This document shows, piece after piece, positions 20,018-27,696 of a stretch of 64,000 nt of DNA. A program made the translations under genes and the position numbers. The stretch spans positions 4,402,001-4,466,000 of the forward strand of contig CAVTLA010000001.1 of assembly GCA_963735465.1 (NCBI GenBank), given 5' to 3'. Under the pieces are notes generated by a model. That model did no database searches. It saw nothing but the letters and a program-made list of their open reading frames with translations, and was not told where the DNA came from. This DNA comes from DASZHJ01 sp963735465 (GTDB taxonomy: Bacteria; Pseudomonadota; Alphaproteobacteria; ATCC43930; CGMCC-115725). Position 1 is the stretch's first letter, and the number at the start of each line of letters is the position of its first letter.

Positions 20018-20545
20018 CTACTCCGCGGCGCTCGGCATGGCGCCCTTGTTCCGTTCCGGCAGCTTCCAGCCCGGCCGGATGAAGTGGCACGTGTAGCCGT
20101 TGGGGATCCGTTCCAGATAGTCCTGGTGCTCGGGCTCGGCTTCCCAGAAGGGGCCGGCGGCGGCGACCTCGGTCACGACCTTTCCCGGCCACAGGCCGGA
20201 GGCGTCGACGTCGGCGATGGTGTCCTCGGCGACACGCTTCTGCTCCGGGCTGGTGTAGAAGATCGCCGAGCGATAGCTGGCGCCGAGATCATTGCCCTGG
20301 CGGTTCAGCGTCGTCGGATCATGGATCTGGAAGAAGAATTCCAGCAGCCGGCGATAGGTGATCCGCGCCGGATCGAAGACGATCTCGATGGCCTCGGCGT
20401 GGGTCCCGTGGTTGCGATAGGTGGCGTTGGGCACGTCGCCGCCGGAATAGCCGACGCGGGTGGCAATCACTCCGTCATAGCGGCGGATCAGATCCTGCAC
20501 GCCCCAGAAGCAGCCACCGGCCAGAACCGCGCGTTCCTGCGCCAT
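20018..20545 (-). CDS. msrA: Peptide-methionine (S)-S-oxide reductase MsrA
   Basis: A 175-residue MsrA that repairs oxidised methionine with thioredoxin. The catalytic Cys12 is in the GGCFWGVQ motif near the N-terminus. YSGGDVPNATYRNHGTHAEAIEI and LEFFFQIHDPTTLNRQGNDLG are diagnostic. The usual C-terminal resolving cysteines are not evident, apart from a Cys in YTCHF. It is convergent with the cupin gene (17-bp gap) and appears monocistronic. Confidence 0.93.
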   Translation of the reverse strand: MAQERAVLAGGCFWGVQDLIRRYDGVIATRVGYSGGDVPNATYRNHGTHAEAIEIVFDPARITYRRLLEFFFQIHDPTTLNRQGNDLGASYRSAIFYTSPEQKRVAEDTIADVDASGLWPGKVVTEVAAAGPFWEAEPEHQDYLERIPNGYTCHFIRPGWKLPERNKGAMPSAAE

Positions 20546-20619
20546 CGGATTTCCTCCACCTGGTTGAGATAGACACCGCGGCCCTCAGCGAAGCCGAGTT
20601 CATGCAAGAACGCAAGCCC

Positions 20620-20635
20620 CCCGCGCTTCCGCGGG
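20620..20635 (-). terminator. Hairpin downstream of the glx-glnT-hydrolase operon
   Basis: Read on the minus strand, CCCGCG-GAAG-CGCGGG forms a perfect 6-bp stem with a four-base loop, 24 bp after the stop codon of the phosphotriesterase-family gene. A T-containing stretch follows, though not a clean T-run. Position and shape fit an intrinsic terminator. Confidence 0.5.
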
Positions 20636-20658
20636 TCGTCGGGCAAAGCCGCCGACCG

Positions 20659-21699
20659 TCAGATGAAGGTGAGCAGGCGGCGCGGATTGCGCACCATGAT
20701 CGCGCCGATCTCGGCATCGGTGTAGCCCCGCTTGCGCATGTGCGGCAGCACCGTCTTCTGGATATGGGCATAGCCGTGTCCGCCGAATTCGCTGAACTGG
20801 ATCGTGTGGCAGATGTCGTGGCTGATCACGATCTGATCGAGGTGTCCCCGCTCGATCACCCGGCGGATGGTGCGCAGCCGCATGCCGTCGTTGGGCATGT
20901 CAATGTCGGAATGCGCGTAGTAGGTATTCTCCTGGCCGAAGAGGTCCCATTCCAGGATCACGCCCGAATCGGCGAGGCGAAACAGCCGGTCGTCGTCGAA
21001 GATCGTGCGGTCGATGTGGTCGATGATCGTCCGGCTCAGATCCGCCCCATGGGCGCGCAGGAATTCCACCACCATCCACGGATGATCCTCATGCCGGGCG
21101 GGATGGACGGTGAGCGCCGCGCCGGTCTCCTGCTGGGCGATGACGGCGCCGGCCAGCACGCGCTTCTCCAGATCGGTCCAGGGCCATTGGCAGCCGATCT
21201 CGCCGATGATGCCGGCACGCACGCCGGTGCCCCAGGCACCCTGCTGCACCTGCTCGACCATCTCCCGGGCGAAGCTGTCGACCGTGCGGTCGGCGTTGGC
21301 GGGATCCTGGTAGTCGTGCACGTAGTGTCCGCAGCCCATGACGACCTGCGCGCCGGTATCGCGCGCCACCTGCGCCAGCCCCTCCGGATCGGGCCTCAGC
21401 CCGCCGATCGTCAGCTCGACGATCGTCCTGCCGCCGGCGGCGACCATCTCGGCCGCGGCCCGGGTTGCCATCCCGCGATCCCGCTGGGCGGTGTTGCTGA
21501 CGTCGCTGGCACGGCCGTTCAGCAGGTCCCAGTATTGGCTGGGCCGCGGCCCGCCGGTTGCCGCCGGATCGCGCTTGGCCGGCGGCGTGATGTCCCAGAT
21601 GAGATGCTCGTGCATGAGGGTCGGCCCCAGCTCGGCGGGCTCGACGAGCCCCCGCACGGTCTGGGCCTTGCCCCGCATCGCGTCTCGTGAAAGGCGCAT
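20659..21699 (-). CDS. Phosphotriesterase-family metal-dependent hydrolase
   Basis: A 346-residue amidohydrolase-superfamily TIM barrel. The first metal motif is His30-x-His32 (LMHEHLIWD). The bridging residue is in GIIGEIGC, with Glu where classical phosphotriesterase has a carboxylated Lys, and later ligands are in TVHPARHED, IIDHIDRT and VISHDICH. The start at 21699 has GGAGAGG upstream. It is the last gene of the glxB-glxC-glxD-glnT operon. Family members include lactonases and amidases; a role in processing a glutamyl-type lactone or amide is only a guess. Confidence 0.75.
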   Translation of the reverse strand: MRLSRDAMRGKAQTVRGLVEPAELGPTLMHEHLIWDITPPAKRDPAATGGPRPSQYWDLLNGRASDVSNTAQRDRGMATRAAAEMVAAGGRTIVELTIGGLRPDPEGLAQVARDTGAQVVMGCGHYVHDYQDPANADRTVDSFAREMVEQVQQGAWGTGVRAGIIGEIGCQWPWTDLEKRVLAGAVIAQQETGAALTVHPARHEDHPWMVVEFLRAHGADLSRTIIDHIDRTIFDDDRLFRLADSGVILEWDLFGQENTYYAHSDIDMPNDGMRLRTIRRVIERGHLDQIVISHDICHTIQFSEFGGHGYAHIQKTVLPHMRKRGYTDAEIGAIMVRNPRRLLTFI

Positions 21700-21728
21700 C
21701 CGATCCTCTCCTTGGCTGGCGGCGCCAA

Positions 21729-23030
21729 TCAGCAATCCAGTGTCGTCTCGCGCTCCCATTGCGTGAGATGGCCCGCGTAAGCGTTCCAGTCGTCGTGCTT
21801 GAGTTTGAGATAGGAGGTGACGAAGGCCTCGCCAAGTCCTTGCCGCAGGACGCTCGACTTCTCCAGGAGACGCAGCGCGTCGAGCAGATTGAGCGGCAGC
21901 CGCTTGGCGTTTTTGACCGTGTGACCCTCGGTGTACATGTTGATGTCGAGGCGCTTGCCGGGGTCCCGCGTGTTCGCGATGCCATCGAGGCCCGCGGCGA
22001 GAATGCCCGCCTGCAGCAGGTAGGGATTGGCGGCGCCGTCGCCGAGGCGCAGCTCGAAGCGGCCGCTCTCGGGAATCCGGATCATGTGGGTGCGGTTGTT
22101 GCCGGCGTAGGTCACCGTGTTCGGCGACCAGGTCGCGCCGGAAACCGTGCGCGGCGCGTTGATGCGCTTGTAGGAATTGACGGTGGGATTGAGGAGGGCG
22201 CAGAGCGGCTCGGCATTGTGGATCACGCCGCCGATGAAGCCATAGCCCAGCTTGGAGAGGCCGAGCTCGCCCTTCGGGTCCTGGAACAGGTTCTTCCTGC
22301 CCTGCCACAGCGAGACATGGGCGTGGCAGCCGTTGCCGGTCAGGTTCGAGAACGGCTTCGGCATGAAGGTCGCCCTGAGCCCGTGCTTCTCGGCGATGGA
22401 TTTTGCCATGTACTTGAAGAAGGCGTGGCGATCGGCGGTCACCAGGGCGTTGTCGAATTGCCAGTTCATCTCGAACTGGCCGTTGGCGTCCTCGTGATCG
22501 TTCTGATAGGGCGACCAGCCGAGCTCCAGCATGGCGTCGCAGATCTCGGTGATCACGTCGTAGCGGCGCATCAGGGCGGCCTGGTCGTAGCAGGGCTTCT
22601 GCTGGTGGTCGGCATCGTCGGCGATCCGGTCGCCGCCCGGCGTCACCAGGAAGAACTCGCATTCGACGCCGGTCTTGAGCTCATATCCCTTGGCCTCGCC
22701 GGCGGCGAGCGCGCGCTTCAGCACGTTGCGGGGCGCGTGCTCCACCGGCTTGCCGTCCATCCAGAGATCCGCCGCGAGCCATCCCACCGTCGGCCGCCAG
22801 GGCAGCTGGATCAGGCTCGCGGGATCGGGCCGGGCGAAGAGATCGGAATCCGCCGGCGTCATGTCGAGCCAGGTGGCGAAGCCCGCGAAGGCGGCGCCGG
22901 CCTTCTGCATCTCGCCGATGGCGGCGGCCGGCACCAGCTTGGCGCGCTGGGTCCCGAAGAGGTCCGTATAGGAGATCAGGAAATAGCGAAGCCCCTTGTC
23001 CTTCGCCGCTTTCGCAAGATCGCGTGCCAT
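21729..23030 (-). CDS. glnT: Type III glutamine synthetase / gamma-glutamylmethylamide synthetase-like ligase
   Basis: A 433-residue glutamine-synthetase-family ligase of the GlnT/GmaS branch, which joins ammonia or methylamine to glutamate with ATP. GS motifs visible are TGVECEFFLV, NDHEDANGQFEMNW, GNGCHAHVSLW, PRTVSGATW and the terminal signature RFELRLGDGAANPYL. It follows glxD by 32 bp and precedes the phosphotriesterase-family gene by 29 bp. Next to glxBCD this is the arrangement of the rhizobial glnT locus and resembles gmaS-mgsABC of the N-methylglutamate pathway. Sequence alone does not decide ammonia versus methylamine. Confidence 0.8.
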   Translation of the reverse strand: MARDLAKAAKDKGLRYFLISYTDLFGTQRAKLVPAAAIGEMQKAGAAFAGFATWLDMTPADSDLFARPDPASLIQLPWRPTVGWLAADLWMDGKPVEHAPRNVLKRALAAGEAKGYELKTGVECEFFLVTPGGDRIADDADHQQKPCYDQAALMRRYDVITEICDAMLELGWSPYQNDHEDANGQFEMNWQFDNALVTADRHAFFKYMAKSIAEKHGLRATFMPKPFSNLTGNGCHAHVSLWQGRKNLFQDPKGELGLSKLGYGFIGGVIHNAEPLCALLNPTVNSYKRINAPRTVSGATWSPNTVTYAGNNRTHMIRIPESGRFELRLGDGAANPYLLQAGILAAGLDGIANTRDPGKRLDINMYTEGHTVKNAKRLPLNLLDALRLLEKSSVLRQGLGEAFVTSYLKLKHDDWNAYAGHLTQWERETTLDC

Positions 23031-23062
23031 CCTTTTTCTCCCCCTTGTCCGCGCGCCGCCGC

Positions 23063-24400
23063 TCAGCCCGGGTCGCGCCGGCCGGGAATCCAGTTCGTGC
23101 CCGCGAGCGGCACCCCCGCCATGGCGGCGGCTTCCACCGTGAGGGCCACCAGGTCCTCGGGCTCCAGATTGTGCAGGTGGCTCTTGCCGCAGGCGCGCGC
23201 GATGGTCTGCGCCTCGAGCGTCAGCACCGAGAGGAAATTCGCGATCCGCCGGCCCCCCAGCACCGGATCGAGCCGTGCCGCCAGCACCGGGTCCTGGGTG
23301 GTGATGCCCGCGGGATCGCGCCCGTCCTGCCAGTCGTCATAGGCGCCGGGCAGGCTGCCCATCGCCTTGTACTCCGCCTCATAGGCCGGGTCGTTGTCGC
23401 CGAGGGCGACCAGGGCCGCGGTGCCGATCGAGACCGCATCGGCGCCGAGCGCCAGGGCCTTGGCGACGTCGGCGCCGTTGCGGATGCCGCCGGAGATGAT
23501 GAGCTGCACCTTCCTGTGCATGCCCAGATCCCGCAGCGCCTGCACCGCCGGCCGGATCGCCGCCAGGGTCGGGATCCCCACGTGCTCGATGAAGACCTCT
23601 TGCGTCGCGGCGGTCCCGCCCTGCATGCCGTCGAGAACCACCACGTCGGCGCCCGCCTTCACCGCCAGCGCCACGTCGTAATAGGGACGGCTCGCGCCGA
23701 TCTTCACGTAGATCGGCTTCTCCCAGTCGGTGATCTCCCGCAGCTCCTCGATCTTGATCTCGAGATCGTCGGGGCCGGTCCAATCGGGATGCCGGCAGGC
23801 CGAGCGCTGGTCGATACCCTCGGGCAGCACGCGCATGGCGGCGACGCGGGCCGAGATCTTCTGCCCCAGCAGCATGCCGCCGCCGCCGGGCTTGGCGCCC
23901 TGCCCCACCACCACCTCTATGGCGTCCGCCTTGCGGAGATCGTCGGGATTCATGCCATAGCGCGACGGCAGGTATTGGTAGACGAGGAGCGTCGAGTGGC
24001 CGCGCTCCTCCGGCGTCATGCCGCCGTCACCGGTCGTGGTCGAGGTGCCGGCGATCGAGGCGCCGCGCCCCAGCGCCTCCTTGGCCTGGGCCGACAGCGA
24101 GCCGAAGCTCATGCCGGTGATGGTAATCGGGATCTTGAGCTCGATCGGCTTCTTCGCATGACGCGCCCCGAGCACGACGCTTGTATCGCAGGTCTCCCGA
24201 TAGCCTTCGAGGGGATAGCGGCTGATGGAGGCGCCCAGGAAGAGCAGGTCGTCGAAATGCGGCAGGTGCCGCTTGGCGCCGCCGCCGCGGATGTCGTAGA
24301 TGCCGGTCGCCGCCGCGCGCCGGATCTCCGCCAGCGTGTGCGCGTCGAAGCTCGCGGAGAAGCGCGGCGGAGTGGGCGGAATGTCGGCGTAGTCGCTCAT
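23063..24400 (-). CDS. glxD: FMN-binding glutamate-synthase-domain protein (GlxD/MgsC-like)
   Basis: A 445-residue protein equal to the FMN-binding synthase domain of glutamate synthase. The TIM-barrel segments include PITITGMSFGSLSAQAKEAL, TSTTTGDGGMTPEERGHS, GQGAKPGGGGMLLGQKIS, ADVVVLDGMQGGTAATQEVF and LIISGGIRNGADVAKALALGAD. The true start is 24400; the longer in-frame reading upstream is antisense-like and overlaps glxC. With glxB (amidotransferase) and glxC (GXGXG) it makes a three-part glutamate- or N-methylglutamate-synthase-like enzyme. Confidence 0.85.
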   Translation of the reverse strand: MSDYADIPPTPPRFSASFDAHTLAEIRRAAATGIYDIRGGGAKRHLPHFDDLLFLGASISRYPLEGYRETCDTSVVLGARHAKKPIELKIPITITGMSFGSLSAQAKEALGRGASIAGTSTTTGDGGMTPEERGHSTLLVYQYLPSRYGMNPDDLRKADAIEVVVGQGAKPGGGGMLLGQKISARVAAMRVLPEGIDQRSACRHPDWTGPDDLEIKIEELREITDWEKPIYVKIGASRPYYDVALAVKAGADVVVLDGMQGGTAATQEVFIEHVGIPTLAAIRPAVQALRDLGMHRKVQLIISGGIRNGADVAKALALGADAVSIGTAALVALGDNDPAYEAEYKAMGSLPGAYDDWQDGRDPAGITTQDPVLAARLDPVLGGRRIANFLSVLTLEAQTIARACGKSHLHNLEPEDLVALTVEAAAMAGVPLAGTNWIPGRRDPG

Positions 24401-24407
24401 GGCGTCC

Positions 24408-25112
24408 CTAATAGGCCGCGGCGTTGTCCACATGGAAATGATAGAGCCGCCGGGCCGATCCATAGCGGCGAAACCCACCGACATCGACGCCGTCCGCGAT
24501 CCCGGCTTTCCGCAGGAGCGCCCGAAGAAAATCCCGGTGCTCGTCCCGCATCTCCTTCTCGATGCAGTCGGCGCCCAGGCTCTCGACCTTGCCGCGCACG
24601 AAGAGCCGCGCCTCGTAGATGGAATCGCCGAGCGCCTCGCCGGCATCCCCCAGGACGACCAGGGTGCCGGCCTGGGCCATGAAGGCGCTCATGTGGCCGA
24701 CCGATCCCTTGACGACGATGTCGGCGCCCTTGAGCGAGATCCCGCAGCGCGCCGACGCGCTGCCGTCGATGACCAGCAGCCCGCCGTTGGCGGTGGCGCC
24801 GGCGGACTGGCTGGCGTCGCCCTCGACGCGCACCAGCCCCGACATCATGTTCTCGGCGACGCCCACGCCCGCATGGCCCTTGACGATGACGGTCGCGCGC
24901 TTGTTCATCCCGGCGCAGTAGTAGCCGACGTTGCCATCGATCTCGACGGTGACGTCGGCATCGATGCCGGCCGCGATCGAATGCCGCCCCTTGGGATTGC
25001 GGACGAGCCAATGATCCGTGGCGCCGGGCTCGAGGCGGTGCAGCGCCGCGTTGAGATCGCGGACCGCGTCGCGCGCGAGATCGACGGCACGCGCGTTGGC
25101 GCGCCGGCTCAT
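24408..25112 (-). CDS. glxC: GXGXG-domain subunit of a split glutamate synthase (GlxC/MgsB-like)
   Basis: A 234-residue right-handed beta-helix protein equivalent to the C-terminal GXGXG domain of glutamate synthase. The repeating pattern is clear: GNVGYYCAGMNKRATVIVKG, GHAGVGVAENMMSG, DIVVKGSVGHMSAFMAQAG and TLVVLGDAGEALGDSIYEA. Its start overlaps the glxB stop (ATGA) and glxD follows after 7 bp, so the three subunits are co-translated in order. Confidence 0.88.
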   Translation of the reverse strand: MSRRANARAVDLARDAVRDLNAALHRLEPGATDHWLVRNPKGRHSIAAGIDADVTVEIDGNVGYYCAGMNKRATVIVKGHAGVGVAENMMSGLVRVEGDASQSAGATANGGLLVIDGSASARCGISLKGADIVVKGSVGHMSAFMAQAGTLVVLGDAGEALGDSIYEARLFVRGKVESLGADCIEKEMRDEHRDFLRALLRKAGIADGVDVGGFRRYGSARRLYHFHVDNAAAY

Positions 25113-26008
25113 GGCCGCACGTCCCAGAAATAGGCTTTCGCCGGCGCCGGCTCGAAGACGCAGGCGCGCTCGACGCCGGGCAGCTCGGCGAGCGCCCGAT
25201 ACTCGGTGCCGAAGGCGACATAGTCGTCGGTCTCGGCCATGACAGCGGGCTTGCAGGCGATGGGGTCGCGCAGCACGCCGAAGCCGGACTCCGTGCCGAC
25301 CACGAAGGTGTAGAAGCCGTCGAGATCCCGGAGCGCCGCCTGCAGCGCCGCGTCCAGATCCAGGCCCTGGCGCAGGCGCCAGGTCAGATAGCCCGCCGCG
25401 ACTTCCGTGTCGTTCTCCGTGGCGAAGGCGAGACCATCGCGCACCAGCTCGCGGCGGATGGTGTTGTGATTGGAGAGCGAGCCGTTGTGCACCAGGCACT
25501 GATCGGCGCCGGTGGAGTAGGGGTGGGCGCCGTCGGTGGTCACCGCGGATTCCGTCGCCATGCGCGTATGGCCGATCCCGTGCGTCCCCGACATGCCCGC
25601 GAGATCGAAGCGCTTGACCACATCGGAGGGTCGCCCGACTTCCTTGTAGAGCTCCATCCGCCGACCCATGCCGACGACGGCGATGTCAGGCGCGATGCGG
25701 CCGAGGTGAGCCCGGGCGTCGGCGGCGCGCGCCACCGGCACCGTCAGGACCGCATGGGTATCGCGGCGATGGACCGCCATCTCGCCGCCGAGCTGGCGCC
25801 CCAATTCGGCGGCGATGGCGGCGAAATCCGTATCGGATCCGCCCCTCAGGGTGAGCTTTATGCGCTCCGGAGACGCGTCTGCGTAAACGGCGAAGCCCGC
25901 GGAATCGGGGCCGCGGTCGGAGAGGGTGGTCAGCATGGCGCCCAGGAGAGCGCCGAGCTCCGGCTGCAGCCTGGGCGTCTTGAGAAAGAGACCGACGATG
26001 CCGCACAC
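25109..26008 (-). CDS. glxB: Class II glutamine amidotransferase subunit (GlxB/MgsA-like)
   Basis: A 299-residue N-terminal-nucleophile glutamine amidotransferase. Cys2 (MCGIVGLF) is the nucleophile. Substrate-site motifs include LSDRGPDSAGFAVY, GIGHTRMATES, CLVHNGSLSNHNTIRREL and ENDTEVAAGYL. It delivers ammonia, or takes the gamma-glutamyl amide, for the GlxC/GlxD synthase parts. It is the first gene of the operon, divergent from the XRE-cupin regulator across 102 bp that hold a palindrome. Confidence 0.88.
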   Translation of the reverse strand: MCGIVGLFLKTPRLQPELGALLGAMLTTLSDRGPDSAGFAVYADASPERIKLTLRGGSDTDFAAIAAELGRQLGGEMAVHRRDTHAVLTVPVARAADARAHLGRIAPDIAVVGMGRRMELYKEVGRPSDVVKRFDLAGMSGTHGIGHTRMATESAVTTDGAHPYSTGADQCLVHNGSLSNHNTIRRELVRDGLAFATENDTEVAAGYLTWRLRQGLDLDAALQAALRDLDGFYTFVVGTESGFGVLRDPIACKPAVMAETDDYVAFGTEYRALAELPGVERACVFEPAPAKAYFWDVRP

Positions 26009-26084
26009 GGGGGAAGCCGCTCCGCGCTGGTGTTACTGAGGCTGGCACGGGCCGCTCGGGCCTGTCAACGCTCAAGAACAAAAG

Positions 26085-26099
26085 TTTCCTTTGAGGAAA
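26085..26099. promoter_or_regulatory. Palindrome in the glxB/regulator divergent region
   Basis: TTTCC-TTTGA-GGAAA is a perfect 5-bp inverted repeat 11 bp before the regulator start, in the only AT-rich stretch of the divergent region. It is a good candidate binding site for the XRE-cupin regulator, which could control both itself and the glx-glnT operon. Binding is inferred. Confidence 0.45.
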
Positions 26100-26110
26100 T
26101 ATCGGGTAAA

Positions 26111-26770
26111 ATGGCGCCCATGAAAGCCCGCCGGAAAACCGCGGCCAAGGCCGGCAATGACCTGCGGACCGGCTCGTCGGCGCCGGAGGCGGCGCATCGC
26201 GGCATCGAGGCCAGCATCGGCGCCGAGGTGCGGCGCCTGCGCAAATCCCTCGACCTCACCGTCGCGGAGCTCGCCGCCACGTCCCGCCTGTCCGGCGGCA
26301 TGCTCTCCAAGATCGAGAATGGCGCGATCTCGCCGTCGCTCGCGACGCTCGACGCGCTCGCCCGGGCGCTCAACGTGCCGATCGCCCAGCTCTTCACCGA
26401 GACCGAGGAGCGCCGGGATTGCTCCTTCGTAAAAAAGGGCAAGGGCGCGCGGATCGACCGGCGCGGCACCAAGGCCGGCCATCTCTACGACCTCCTGGGG
26501 CACTCGCTCGCGGGCGAGATCGGCGTGGAGCCTTATATGATCACGCTCAGCGAGACGGCGGAGCCCTACACGCAGTTTCGCCACGCCGGCCTGGAGCTCA
26601 TCTACATGCTCTCCGGCAAGGTCAGCTATCGCCACGGGGATCGGACCTACGCCATGGAGCCCGGCGACGCCCTCTTCTTCGACGCCGCCGCGCGACACGG
26701 GCCGGAGAAGCTGACCAAGGTCCCGATGCAATACCTCTCGATCATCATCTATCCGCGCCAGGGTCGCTGA
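26111..26770 (+). CDS. XRE-family regulator with C-terminal cupin sensor
   Basis: A 219-residue regulator. The helix-turn-helix is at about 35-95 (VRRLRKSLDLTVAELAATS, then MLSKIENGAISPSLATLDAL). The cupin_2 domain is at about 135-215 (RHAGLELIYMLSGKVSYRHG and MEPGDALFFDAAARHGPEKL). The architecture is common among regulators of amine and glutamate metabolism. It lies divergent from glxB. ATG 26111 is taken as start; ATG 26120 is also possible. Confidence 0.85.
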   Translation: MAPMKARRKTAAKAGNDLRTGSSAPEAAHRGIEASIGAEVRRLRKSLDLTVAELAATSRLSGGMLSKIENGAISPSLATLDALARALNVPIAQLFTETEERRDCSFVKKGKGARIDRRGTKAGHLYDLLGHSLAGEIGVEPYMITLSETAEPYTQFRHAGLELIYMLSGKVSYRHGDRTYAMEPGDALFFDAAARHGPEKLTKVPMQYLSIIIYPRQGR

Positions 26771-26796
26771 TCGCCTTCGGTCGTCCGCTCCACCGC

Positions 26797-26861
26797 TTGA
26801 CAGGGAGCGGGGCGGAGGACACTGTAGCGAGAATACGGAATGCTGTTCCGTTCAACGGAAC
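26797..26861 (+). promoter_or_regulatory. Promoter box and IclR-type palindromic operator upstream of the IclR gene
   Basis: A perfect -35 hexamer TTGACA lies at 26797-26802; no strong -10 can be assigned. Downstream, GTTCCGTT-C-AACGGAAC at 26845-26861 is a perfect 8-bp palindrome of the kind bound by IclR-family proteins. It sits 18 bp before the IclR start codon, so autorepression of the IclR-hyuA-hyuB unit is likely. Confidence 0.6.
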
Positions 26862-26879
26862 AAGATCGAGGAAACGTCC

Positions 26880-27696
26880 TTGTCTACGGCTAGTGCTGGG
26901 GCCGCGGCGGTTGCCGCCGCCCCGACAGAGACCAGCGGTCTCGCTTCGGTCGATCTCGTGCTGAAGCTCATCGAGCTGCTCGCGGCGGCACCGCGGCCGC
27001 GCGGCGTTTCCGACATCGCCCGCACCCTCGGCATCTCGAAGCCGCGCGCCCATCGTCATCTGCGCACTCTCGTCGAGCACGGCTACGTCCGCCAGGACGC
27101 GGAAACCGAGCGCTACGAGATCGGCATCAAGCTGCTCGGCCTCGGCGAGACCGTGCGCGACCGCTTCGACATCCTCGGCGTGGCGCGGCCGGAGATGATG
27201 CGGCTGCGCGAGGAGACCGGCCACGCGGTGACCGCTCTCCGCCCTGGTCGAGGGGGCCACGACCATCCTCGAGCTGGTGCAGGGCAAGACGGCGATCGAG
27301 TTCGGAATCAAGCCGGGCTCCACCTTCGATTTCCACACCTCGGCGCACGGCCTCGTGGCGCTCGCCTTCGGACCGCCGCCGCTGCTGGAGGAGAACCTGA
27401 GCCGCCCGCTCCGCGCCTGGACGAAATTCACCATCACCGATCCGGCCCGCCTCAGGGCCGAGGTCGAGGCGGTGCGGCAGCGCGGCTGGGCCACGGCGGC
27501 CGATCAGGTCCTGGTCGGCGTCAACACCTTGGCCTGCCCGATCTTCGATCACCGCAAGGACTGGCGCGGCGCCATCGCCATCGTCGGCTCCTCGCAATTC
27601 ATCGAGGCGCAGCCGACGGAGCGCCAGATCGCGCAGGTCCGCGAGGCCGCCGCGGCGGCCTCGCGGCAGCTTGGATGGAGGACGGCAGGGACATGA
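26880..27696 (+). pseudogene. IclR family transcriptional regulator, one +1 frameshift
   Basis: About 271 residues when restored. The TTG start at 26880 has GAGGAAA upstream. The winged helix is at about 25-85 (VSDIARTLGISKPRAHRHLRTLVEHGYV). One extra base at 27234 breaks the frame. Removing it restores HAVTLSALVEGATTILELVQ and the IclR effector domain (FDFHTSAHGLVALAF, DQVLVGVNTLACPIFD, GAIAIVGSSQFIE). It is coupled to hyuA by ATGA. It probably represses the hydantoinase operon through the palindrome just upstream. Confidence 0.8.
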
